Below, in pieces: positions 26,126-33,349 of a stretch of 64,000 nucleotides of DNA. The first letter of the stretch is position 1; each line of letters begins with the position of its first letter. Source of the stretch: Pedobacter sp. SL55 (GTDB lineage Bacteria > Bacteroidota > Bacteroidia > Sphingobacteriales > Sphingobacteriaceae); assembly GCF_026625705.1 (NCBI RefSeq), contig NZ_CP113059.1:372001-436000 (forward strand). The letters run 5' to 3'. Below the pieces are notes generated by a model. It had not been told where the DNA came from, did no database searches, and worked only from the letters and a program-made list of their open reading frames with translations. The position numbers and the translations under genes are program-made.

Positions 26126-27102
26126 TATTTTTTACGTTCTGTTGTATATTTTACCAATTGTTGCAAACCAGTTTTTGCATCTCCATCTGGGAAACTGGCT
26201 AAAATTTCGAAAGCTTTAGTTTGGTACTCTTCCATTTTTTTGTTGGCATAGTGCACGCCTTCGTTGGCATTCACAAAATCAATAATCTGCTGTATTTTTT
26301 TAGGATCATCATTGTGGTTTTTTACCAAATTGATCATATTTTTGCGTTCAGCTTTTTCAACTCTGTTTAGCGCATAAATTAAAGGCAAGGTTACTTTCTT
26401 TTCTTTGATATCGATGCCCAGCGGTTTGCCAACATCATCTGTACCGAAATCAAAAGTATCATCCTTAATCTGAAAAGCAATTCCCACCAATTCTCCAAAT
26501 AAGCGCATTTTTTCTACGTCTTCTGCCGATGCGCCTGCCGATGCTGCTCCACAAGCACAACAAGAAGCGATTAATGAAGCCGTTTTTTGACGGATTACAT
26601 TGAAGTACAGTTCCTCGCTGATATCCATTCTCCGCACTTTCTCAACTTGCAACAATTCCCCCTCGCTCATCTGCTGCACCGCTTCAGACACGATTTTTAA
26701 CAATTGAAACTCATTGTTGTTTACCGAAAGTAGCAAACCTTTAGAAAGCAAATAATCGCCCACTAAAACAGCAATCTTATTTTTCCAAAGTGCATTGATA
26801 GAAAAAAAACCACGACGCTCGTAAGCATTATCCACCACATCATCGTGTACCAAAGTTGCCGTGTGCAAAAGTTCTACCAAAGCGGCACCACGATGGGTAG
26901 ACTCTACAATGCCACCGCAAAGCTTAGCTGCAAAAAAAACGAACATCGGCCGCATTTGCTTCCCTTTGCGCTTTACAATATAGTGTGTAATTCGGTTAAG
27001 CAATGGCGCACTACTTTGCATCGAGTCTTTAAATTTTACTTCAAAGGCATCAATTTCTGCGGCAATAGGTTGCTTAATTTGATCTATTTGAGACATTGAC
27101 AA
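26125..27102 (-). CDS. Polyprenyl diphosphate synthase
   Basis: 325 residues, all-alpha isoprenyl synthase. First aspartate-rich motif is LVHDDVVDNAYERRG (D87, D88, D91), preceded by KGKQMRPMFVFFAAKL with the conserved Lys/Arg for the diphosphate. The second is FQIKDDTFDFGTDDVGKPLG. The lack of bulky residues just before the first motif and the overall length fit long-chain synthases (octaprenyl or similar, as used for menaquinone side chains) rather than farnesyl synthase, but chain length is inference. TerC-like gene follows with a one-base overlap. A TAAGTTTG box at 27121-27114 lies 12 bases before the ATG. Confidence 0.92.
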   Translation of the reverse strand: MSMSQIDQIKQPIAAEIDAFEVKFKDSMQSSAPLLNRITHYIVKRKGKQMRPMFVFFAAKLCGGIVESTHRGAALVELLHTATLVHDDVVDNAYERRGFFSINALWKNKIAVLVGDYLLSKGLLLSVNNNEFQLLKIVSEAVQQMSEGELLQVEKVRRMDISEELYFNVIRQKTASLIASCCACGAASAGASAEDVEKMRLFGELVGIAFQIKDDTFDFGTDDVGKPLGIDIKEKKVTLPLIYALNRVEKAERKNMINLVKNHNDDPKKIQQIIDFVNANEGVHYANKKMEEYQTKAFEILASFPDGDAKTGLQQLVKYTTERKK

Positions 27103-27113
27103 AAATGTGTTTG

Positions 27114-27121
27114 CAAACTTA
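27114..27121 (-). promoter_or_regulatory. -7 box TAAGTTTG of the polyprenyl synthase gene
   Basis: Exact TAnnTTTG on the minus strand 12 bases before the start codon; no consensus -33 at the usual spacing. Confidence 0.45.
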
Positions 27122-27164
27122 GTTGAATTTCTATTAAAAGCGTATTTTTAATGAAACTATTCGC

Positions 27165-28151
27165 ATGAAAACATTCTTTAAAATATTCCTCTTTGTTGTT
27201 GTTTGCTTGGTAGGCGTTTACTTTGCGGGGCCAAAAACACCAAAGCCTAGTTACGAAACAACGCTCCCAAAAGTTGTAAACATCAATTCTTTAGAAGAAT
27301 ATGTGGCCGCACAAGAAAGCAAGTACAAAATAAAACCCGGCAACCAAGCCGAGATTGTTTGGACAGATAGCCTGCACCAACAAACGGAGTATGCGGTGGT
27401 TTACCTTCATGGTTTTTCTGCATCTAAGGAAGAAGGAAATCCCGTACACCGAAACTTTGCAAAAACTATTAAAGCTAACCTTTACCTAGCCCGCTTGGCC
27501 GACCACGGATTAGACACCGTTGCGCCAATGCAATATTTTACTGCCGATAGGCTTTGGGAAACAGCCAAAGAAGCACTAGCGATTGGTAAGAAGCTAGGCA
27601 AAAAAGTAATTTTAGTTGGCACTTCTACTGGCGGAACGCTTGCGCTTAAACTTGCAGCCACCTATCCAGAAATACACAGCTTAGTTCTCCTTTCGCCAAA
27701 TATTAAAATTAACGACGATAAAGTTTGGTTACTGAACAATCCTTGGGGTTTGCAAATTGCCCGAGCTGTTACTGGTGGAAAAGAACGTATCGTTGAGGGA
27801 AAATCTCCCATCTATAAAAAGTATTGGTATACAAATTACCGTCTCGAATCTGTAGTTCAGCTACAAGAATTATTGGAAAGCACCATGACCAAAGCAACTT
27901 TTGAGAAAGTAAAACAACCTACGCTACTACTTTATTATTACAAAAGTGAAGAAGAGCAAGACCCGGTTGTTAGTGTTCCGGAAATGTTAAAAATGTTTGA
28001 TGAACTGGGCACACCAACAGCTCAAAAAGAAAAACATGCCTTATCCAACACTGGCAATCATGTAATTGGCTCTTATATTACTTCAAAAGATATACCTAGT
28101 GCAGAAAAAGCGATGAAAGCATTTGCGAAGAAGCATATAGAGATAAATTAA
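27165..28151 (+). CDS. Alpha/beta hydrolase, membrane-anchored
   Basis: 328 residues. An N-terminal membrane helix (about 3-22) anchors the enzyme or serves as an uncleaved signal. The hydrolase fold shows the oxyanion loop VVYLHGFSASKEEG, the nucleophile elbow LVGTSTGGTLALK with S154, and a late His in HALSNTGNHVIGSYI; an acidic residue near YKSEEEQDPVVSV is the likely third triad member. The layout resembles monoacylglycerol-lipase-like or carboxylesterase hydrolases. Substrate unknown. It is divergent from the polyprenyl synthase gene and stands alone; repeats follow downstream. Confidence 0.83.
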   Translation: MKTFFKIFLFVVVCLVGVYFAGPKTPKPSYETTLPKVVNINSLEEYVAAQESKYKIKPGNQAEIVWTDSLHQQTEYAVVYLHGFSASKEEGNPVHRNFAKTIKANLYLARLADHGLDTVAPMQYFTADRLWETAKEALAIGKKLGKKVILVGTSTGGTLALKLAATYPEIHSLVLLSPNIKINDDKVWLLNNPWGLQIARAVTGGKERIVEGKSPIYKKYWYTNYRLESVVQLQELLESTMTKATFEKVKQPTLLLYYYKSEEEQDPVVSVPEMLKMFDELGTPTAQKEKHALSNTGNHVIGSYITSKDIPSAEKAMKAFAKKHIEIN

Positions 28152-28214
28152 GTTAATAAACATTTCACAGCAAATGGCATTTTTGGCTAAAGCCGCCCAA
28201 CTAAAAATCTAAAA

Positions 28215-28271
28215 CCGTCGACTAAAGTCGACGGCAATGAAGTGGATGGCAATGAAGTCGACGGCAATCAA
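28215..28271. repeat. Palindrome plus three 15-bp tandem repeats
   Basis: CCGTCGAC-TAAA-GTCGACGG (28215-28234) is a perfect palindrome. Its right arm starts three tandem 15-mers at 28227, 28242 and 28257: GTCGACGGCAATGAA, GTGGATGGCAATGAA, GTCGACGGCAATCAA. Confidence 0.75.
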
Positions 28272-28318
28272 ATAATTTTTAGGCCAGGCTATGCACATTC
28301 ATTTATTACAATAAAATG

Positions 28319-28326
28319 TACATTTG
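28319..28326 (+). promoter_or_regulatory. -7 box TACATTTG of the PH-domain gene
   Basis: Exact TAnnTTTG 25 bases before the ATG at 28352; no TTG at the usual distance upstream. Confidence 0.45.
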
Positions 28327-28351
28327 CGCAATAATTTAAAACATTAAACAC

Positions 28352-28731
28352 ATGGGACTTTTTTCGAACTTGATGGGCAATGCCTCTACAGTTAACAATG
28401 ATGATTTAACAAAAAATTTCGAGCAATTATTCATTCATGACGAAAAAATAGAGCTGGGTTTTAAGTTATTTAGGGACACCTTCATTTTTACTAATAAACG
28501 ATTAGTTATTGTGGATGTACAGGGACTAACTGGCAGCAAAACTGAATATCTATCTGTTGCTTATAAAAGCATATCGAGGTTTAGCGTAGAAACTGCAGGC
28601 ACTTTCGATTTAGAAGCTGAATTAAAGATCTGGATTTCAAGCGAAGCTGTACCGAGTATCAGAAAAAATTCAATAAATCTGTAAACGTATATGAAGTGCA
28701 ACGCGTATTGGCTACATACGTAATTGGGTAA
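28352..28731 (+). pseudogene. Bacterial PH-domain protein, frameshifted near its 3' end
   Basis: The open frame from ATG 28352 gives 110 residues (MGLFSNLMG..) and stops at 28684. It resembles the YvbH-type bacterial PH domain, with KLFRDTFIFTNKRLVIVDVQ and EYLSVAYKSISRFSVETAGT. Family members end with a QFNKSVNVYEVQRVLA-like helix. Here the frame reads RKNSINL-stop, but the other frame gives FNKSVNVYEVQRVLATYVIG and stops at 28731, the family-like end. One base is missing within AGAAAAAATTC (28661-28671). Either the gene is broken or there is a one-base sequencing error; the otherwise intact sequence favours error or a very recent mutation. The restored stop lies four bases before the dgt start. 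Confidence 0.78.
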
Positions 28732-28735
28732 ATTT

Positions 28736-30085
28736 ATGATGGAATGGAAAAAATTGCTTTCGGCAAAGCGCTGGGGACACGAAGATAAATCGCCAAGAGA
28801 TACAGACGAAGCTAGATCGCAATTTCAGATAGACTACGACAGGCTCATATTTTCTTCGCCATTTAGAAGGCTACAGAATAAAACGCAGGTCTTCCCTTTA
28901 CCAGGCAGCGTGTTTGTACACAACCGATTAACACACAGTTTAGAAGTGGCCAGTGTGGGCCGTTCTTTAGGAAGGATTTTCTATAATCAAACCAAAAAAG
29001 ACAACCCAAATATTGATATAGAAGTGCCTTTAATGAGCGAAGTTGGTAACATTGTAGCCGCAGCAGCTTTGGCGCACGATTTGGGCAACCCAGCTTTTGG
29101 GCACTCTGGCGAAGCAGCCATTTCGAGGTATTTTACCAATGGCGAAGGCAAAGTTTACCTAGATCAGCTTACCGAAGAACAGAAAAAAGATTTTACCCAT
29201 TTTGAAGGTAACGCCAACGCCATCCGCATTTTAACACATCCTTTCGAAGGCAAAGGAAATGGCGCCTATGCACTCACTTACGCTACTTTAGCAGCTATCG
29301 GCAAATATCCTTGCGAATCTATTTTAGGTCATCAAAAACCATTATTGCACCGTAAGAAGTATGGATTTTTTCAATCAGAAAAAGAGATTTTCAGGAAAAT
29401 AGCTGCCGAGCTAGGCATGCTTTCTGATAGCGAAAGCCCACTGGGTTATTTTCGCCATCCGTTGAGTTATTTGGTAGAAGCTGCGGATGATATTTGCTAC
29501 GGAATTATAGATTTAGAAGATGCACATCGCCTACAAATTCTAAGTTTTGATGAAGTAAAGGGCTTGTTGTTGCCTTTGTGTAATAGCGATAAACTGGAAG
29601 AGAGATTGCAAAATGATTTGGAAGACGATGATGCAAAAGTAGGCTTATTGCGAGCCAAAGCCATTAGCACTTTGATAGGCGAATGTTCTCGTATCTTTTA
29701 CCAAGAACAAGCGGCAATTTTAAGTGGCACTTTTAATCAAAGTTTAACGGATGCGCTGCCAGAACATCTGCTAAATGCTTGGAAAACCATCGAACAGATT
29801 TCGATAGAGAAAATCTACAATTACCAATCGGTTATTGCCAAAGAAGTTTCTGGCTATAAAGTAATGGCTGGTTTGCTTGAAGAATTTGTACCAGCACTAG
29901 TAAACAACGACACACATTATTACAAAAAGTTAGTAAAACTGATACCAAAACAGTTTCATACAGAAAAAGAAGATTTATATTCTCGGGTGCAAAGTGTGTT
30001 AGATTTTGTTTCGGGCATGACCGATTTGTACGCTGTTGAATTGTATGGTAAGATTAAAGGAATTTCGTTTCCTTCAGTGACTTAG
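28736..30085 (+). CDS. dgt: Deoxyguanosinetriphosphate triphosphohydrolase (dGTPase)
   Basis: About 449 residues. HD-domain phosphohydrolase that converts dGTP to deoxyguanosine and triphosphate. The N-terminus has the family motif FQIDYDRLIFSSPFRRLQNK, the first metal His is in FVHNRLTHSLEVASVGRSLG, and the HD pair is in AAALAHDLGNPAFGHSGE. The third-ligand region is YLVEAADDICYGIIDLEDAH. An upstream in-frame TTG at 28724 lies in the end of the PH gene, so I chose ATG 28736 (or 28739, MEWKKL). Family members differ in whether they cut other dNTPs; this cannot be read here. Confidence 0.93.
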   Translation: MMEWKKLLSAKRWGHEDKSPRDTDEARSQFQIDYDRLIFSSPFRRLQNKTQVFPLPGSVFVHNRLTHSLEVASVGRSLGRIFYNQTKKDNPNIDIEVPLMSEVGNIVAAAALAHDLGNPAFGHSGEAAISRYFTNGEGKVYLDQLTEEQKKDFTHFEGNANAIRILTHPFEGKGNGAYALTYATLAAIGKYPCESILGHQKPLLHRKKYGFFQSEKEIFRKIAAELGMLSDSESPLGYFRHPLSYLVEAADDICYGIIDLEDAHRLQILSFDEVKGLLLPLCNSDKLEERLQNDLEDDDAKVGLLRAKAISTLIGECSRIFYQEQAAILSGTFNQSLTDALPEHLLNAWKTIEQISIEKIYNYQSVIAKEVSGYKVMAGLLEEFVPALVNNDTHYYKKLVKLIPKQFHTEKEDLYSRVQSVLDFVSGMTDLYAVELYGKIKGISFPSVT

Positions 30086-30136
30086 CACATTTATCAATCG
30101 AACATCATCCCAAATGTATTTCCGGATCTTAAAGTG

Positions 30137-30182
30137 ATACTAAATATAAGGCATTTCTTTTTTCAAACATCCCTAATTGGAA
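30137..30182. repeat. Imperfect 46-bp direct repeat, copy A
   Basis: Begins CTAAATATAAGGCATTTCTT and ends GGAAATC. A second copy with about 80% identity lies at 30468-30513. In the 540-bp gap 30086-30622 these two copies, one REP-like element, a half element and a terminator are all I can recognise. Confidence 0.6.
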
Positions 30183-30239
30183 ATCCTTGCAGCATAGTTT
30201 AAATTGGGGTAAAGGCAGCAAAAAGTTATGCGATTAACC

Positions 30240-30351
30240 CCGTCATTTCGAACGAGGTACGAGGAGAAATCTTACAATTAGCAATTTGTAAAGCTTGATT
30301 TGTAATGATGTTAACAATTCGCTAGATTTCTCTCTGCATTCGAAATGACGG
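30240..30351. repeat. REP-like inverted repeat, copy 3
   Basis: Starts CCGTCATTTCGAACGAGG and ends GCATTCGAAATGACGG. AGAAATCT in the left half is inverted as AGATTTCT in the right half. Same end sequence as the copy at 33247. Confidence 0.75.
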
Positions 30352-30467
30352 CAAACACATACGCAGTTTCAGATTTGCCATAAGGGGTGTTCGTAAACGT
30401 TTATTTGTTGGCGTGCCCCCAAACAAAGGAACATCAAAGCTTGGCGGCCTCGCCAACGGCTGCTGTG

Positions 30468-30513
30468 CTAAATACAAGGCATTTCTTCTTTCGAACACTC
30501 TTAATTTAAAATC
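30468..30513. repeat. Imperfect 46-bp direct repeat, copy B
   Basis: Begins CTAAATACAAGGCATTTCTT and ends AAAATC; direct copy of 30137-30182. Preceded by a GC-rich stretch (GCCAACGGCTGCTGTG near 30453-30468) that looks repetitive. Confidence 0.6.
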
Positions 30514-30527
30514 TAGAAGAGCAGAAA

Positions 30528-30553
30528 GATTGCTTCGTACCTCGCAATGACGA
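30528..30553. repeat. Half of a REP-like element
   Basis: AGATTGCTTCGTACCTCGCA followed by ATGACG, identical to the right end of copy 1 (1028-1053). No left arm is present. Confidence 0.7.
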
Positions 30554-30561
30554 GGAGTATA

Positions 30562-30598
30562 AAAAATGGTCGATGCCTTATCAGCACCGACCATTTTT
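30562..30598 (-). terminator. Terminator of the outer-membrane receptor gene
   Basis: AAAAATGGTCG (30562-30572) pairs perfectly with CGACCATTTTT (30588-30598), with a further TGC/GCA inside. A- and T-runs on both sides allow it to act in both directions. Confidence 0.85.
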
Positions 30599-30622
30599 AA
30601 CTTTTTACTTTTAACTTTTCAC

Positions 30623-33061
30623 TTACTTCCCTTGTCCCATGCCGCCGCCCATGCCGCCGCCTTGTTGTTGGTCTTGCTTCACGTCGTCGTTTTTGATTTT
30701 TTTCTTCTCAGTAAACTTCAACTTACCAAATTTGTAGCTAAAGTTTAAACCAATCTGACGTAGTGGGTAATAAATATTTTGTGTTTGATAGGCATCTGCA
30801 GACTGAGAAACGGTATTGATATGCAAATCCCTATTGAATGGGTTTAATAAATTCAAACCAATGGTACCTTGCTTTTTCATGATGTCTTTTTTAACAGCAC
30901 CGCCGTAAAAAAACATTGCCTGCGTTTTACTTTGATAAGTGTAACGTGGAGAATTAACTACACCGAACAACTCTAAATTCCAACCGCCCTTAAATGCAGT
31001 AGCAGAACGCATAAAAAAGTTATAATTGATGTAGGTACCTTCATTCATCCCTTGCAAATCCTCCCTACTTCTAATTTCGTAAGTGTTTACGGCAATGTTA
31101 CTCATTAAGGTCCATTTTGGCGTAGGGTTATACGAGCCAAATAGATTAGCACCATAACTATTGGTGTTACCTACGTTGGCAAAAGTTGTTGATGTAATGC
31201 CAGAAGCAGCCCTCACAATGTTTTCGATAACGTTTCTTGTATTTCTATAAAACAATGACGCATTAATCATTGACCCTTTAATAAAAGTAGAATAACCAAG
31301 CTCCACATTATGACTCAATTCAGGATCTAAACTCGGGTTACCCTCAAAAGTATTAACCGGGTTAGATTCATTATTGAACGGATTTAAATAAGCCAAACTT
31401 GGACGCTGTATCCTTTTATTGTAAGCCAATTTAATTGTAGTAGACCCATTAATGGTTTGCGATATTACTGCATTTGGAAATAAGTTTAAGTAATCATCAT
31501 TAATTAAATCACCGTTGATATCATTATACTCGATAGCAGTGTATTCTGTACGCAAACCTCCTTTAAATTTTATTTTCTTAGTTAAATCAAAAGCAATAGT
31601 AGAATAAGCTGCGCCAACATTTTGATCGTAATCGAAGATTTTTCCAGAACCTTGACCAAACTCACTCTTGATGTTTCTAAAAATACCTTTACCTCCAACT
31701 TCAAAAGTTACAGTTTTAGAAAACGGATACACATAATCGGTTTGCACGGTATACTCTCTATTTTTTCCTGTATTTACACTCCCTGTTAATGAATTTCCGT
31801 TGATGTTGTTAGAAAAGTCATTTATATTCCTACCTTCAGTCAATTGACCTGCAATAGAAAACTCTTCGCCTTGTTTTTTAGTAGTGCGTCTATAATCCAT
31901 ATTCCAATCTAAGTTATTGTTGGTCATATCAGTACTACTAATATTGGTACTATTAATTGGCGATCCACCAACATTTGTTGTTATTAAAGATGAACCTGGC
32001 CCACCATTGTAAAACCTATTGTATTTTGCATTGGTACTAATGTTGTTGTAGGCATTAAAATCGTAATCTAAACCTAGGCTACCGTTAAACATTTCACGTT
32101 TCCAAGCAGAAGTACCATCTTGTAATACTTGCGATGCAGGAATAACAACTCCATTTTCTTCACTTTGAGGCAACTGATTAAAAAATACCACTCTTGAATC
32201 TTGCGGATAAGCATACATCCCTCCTAAGGCTGTGTTTGCACTAAAACGTCCAGATTTTGCTGTTAAATTAAAGTTACCGGTATTTTGACGTGTACCTGCC
32301 GATGCATTTACCGAACCACTCACGCCTTCAGCATTGCTCTTCTTAGTAATGATATTGATGATACCACCAGAACCTTCCGCTTCGTACTTAGCAGATGGAT
32401 TGGTAATTACCTCCACACTTTTAATCTGATCGGCAGGGATCATCTTTAACGCATCAGCTACGCTATTCGCCATTGTTCCTGATGGTTTTCCGTTGATTAA
32501 AACCCTAACTGCACTTCCACGCAATTGAACATTTCCGTTAATATCTACCGAAAGCATTGGCACTTTACGCATCACATCGGTTGCATCGCCACCAGCATTA
32601 GTTGCATCAGCCTCTGCATTGTAAACCATACGATCTATTTTGTTTTCGATCATATTTTTCTTTCCTTCAATAGTGACTTCATTTAAGGTACTGGCGCTTC
32701 CAGAAAGAAAAACATCTCCAACATTGTTATCTGGCTTTTCTGGCGTAGTTTTAACCATTACATTTTTAGAGGTATAGCCTATAAAACCAACCACCATTTT
32801 ATATTCGCCCGGAGCAATATTTTGAATAGATACTTTACCTTTAGCATCGGTTAAGCCCCCGTTTACCGGTTTAGAGGTTTTAGTATTTACCAACGAAACT
32901 GTTGCATACTCTACAGGTTGCTTGGTTAAAGAATCTAAAATGGTTGCCGAGATACGCCCTGTCACTTTTGGAGCTGCATTGCCTCCTCCCATCATCGGGA
33001 ACTGGGCTCTTGCACTCATCATCATCAGTAAAGCGGAACAAATTAGTAATAGTCTTTTCAT
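30623..33061 (-). CDS. TonB-dependent receptor-like outer-membrane protein (OMP_b-brl_3 type)
   Basis: 812 residues. Signal peptide 1-19 (..MMMSARAQ), then a carboxypeptidase-like regulatory domain (about 35-125, GRISATILDSLTKQPVEYAT.. GEYKMVVGFIGYTSK). A TonB plug follows (about 135-235: VMRKVPMLSVDINGNVQLRG, VRVLINGKPSG, MIPADQIKSVEVITNPSAKY, GSGGIINIITKK), and then a beta-barrel ending in a Gly/Met-rich tail (GGGMGGGMGQGK). This is the outer membrane beta-barrel family of Bacteroidota. No SusD partner lies next to it, so a role in glycan uptake is not supported; peptide, metal or other uptake is open. It has its own promoter and terminator. Confidence 0.93.
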   Translation of the reverse strand: MKRLLLICSALLMMMSARAQFPMMGGGNAAPKVTGRISATILDSLTKQPVEYATVSLVNTKTSKPVNGGLTDAKGKVSIQNIAPGEYKMVVGFIGYTSKNVMVKTTPEKPDNNVGDVFLSGSASTLNEVTIEGKKNMIENKIDRMVYNAEADATNAGGDATDVMRKVPMLSVDINGNVQLRGSAVRVLINGKPSGTMANSVADALKMIPADQIKSVEVITNPSAKYEAEGSGGIINIITKKSNAEGVSGSVNASAGTRQNTGNFNLTAKSGRFSANTALGGMYAYPQDSRVVFFNQLPQSEENGVVIPASQVLQDGTSAWKREMFNGSLGLDYDFNAYNNISTNAKYNRFYNGGPGSSLITTNVGGSPINSTNISSTDMTNNNLDWNMDYRRTTKKQGEEFSIAGQLTEGRNINDFSNNINGNSLTGSVNTGKNREYTVQTDYVYPFSKTVTFEVGGKGIFRNIKSEFGQGSGKIFDYDQNVGAAYSTIAFDLTKKIKFKGGLRTEYTAIEYNDINGDLINDDYLNLFPNAVISQTINGSTTIKLAYNKRIQRPSLAYLNPFNNESNPVNTFEGNPSLDPELSHNVELGYSTFIKGSMINASLFYRNTRNVIENIVRAASGITSTTFANVGNTNSYGANLFGSYNPTPKWTLMSNIAVNTYEIRSREDLQGMNEGTYINYNFFMRSATAFKGGWNLELFGVVNSPRYTYQSKTQAMFFYGGAVKKDIMKKQGTIGLNLLNPFNRDLHINTVSQSADAYQTQNIYYPLRQIGLNFSYKFGKLKFTEKKKIKNDDVKQDQQQGGGMGGGMGQGK

Positions 33062-33092
33062 GTTGTTTTGTTATTTGTACGTATTAGTCTGC

Positions 33093-33119
33093 CAAAGCTA
33101 TATTTTGTTACAGCAGCAA
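33093..33119 (-). promoter_or_regulatory. Promoter of the outer-membrane receptor gene
   Basis: On the minus strand TTG at 33119-33117, 16-base spacer, TAGCTTTG at 33100-33093, about 31 bases before the ATG. Confidence 0.5.
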
Positions 33120-33246
33120 CGAAGCATTTTTTTACAACTGGCAGCAAACTATCGGCGAATGGTATTTTTTTAGCGGCGAATGGTTGAGAGTAGAAAGGAA
33201 AATCCCAAACAAGTTAAACTCATTTGGGATTTTTAAATAGCTTGGT

Positions 33247-33343
33247 CGTCATCTCGACCGAAGTAAAACGAAGTGGAGAGATCTTTCGATTAGCGCAACC
33301 AAGCTCAAAGATATCTCCTCGCTACGCTTCCCTCGAAATGACG
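33247..33343. repeat. REP-like inverted repeat, copy 4
   Basis: Starts CGTCATCTCGACCGAAG and ends CTTCCCTCGAAATGACG; AGAGATCTTT in the left half answers AAGATATCTC in the right half. It ends six bases before the end of leuS. Confidence 0.75.
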
Positions 33344-33349
33344 TATTGG

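Noticed and set aside
30322..30594. 90-codon open frame in the gap after dgt
   Set aside because: Covers a REP-like end, a direct repeat and a terminator; such frames arise from repetitive DNA.
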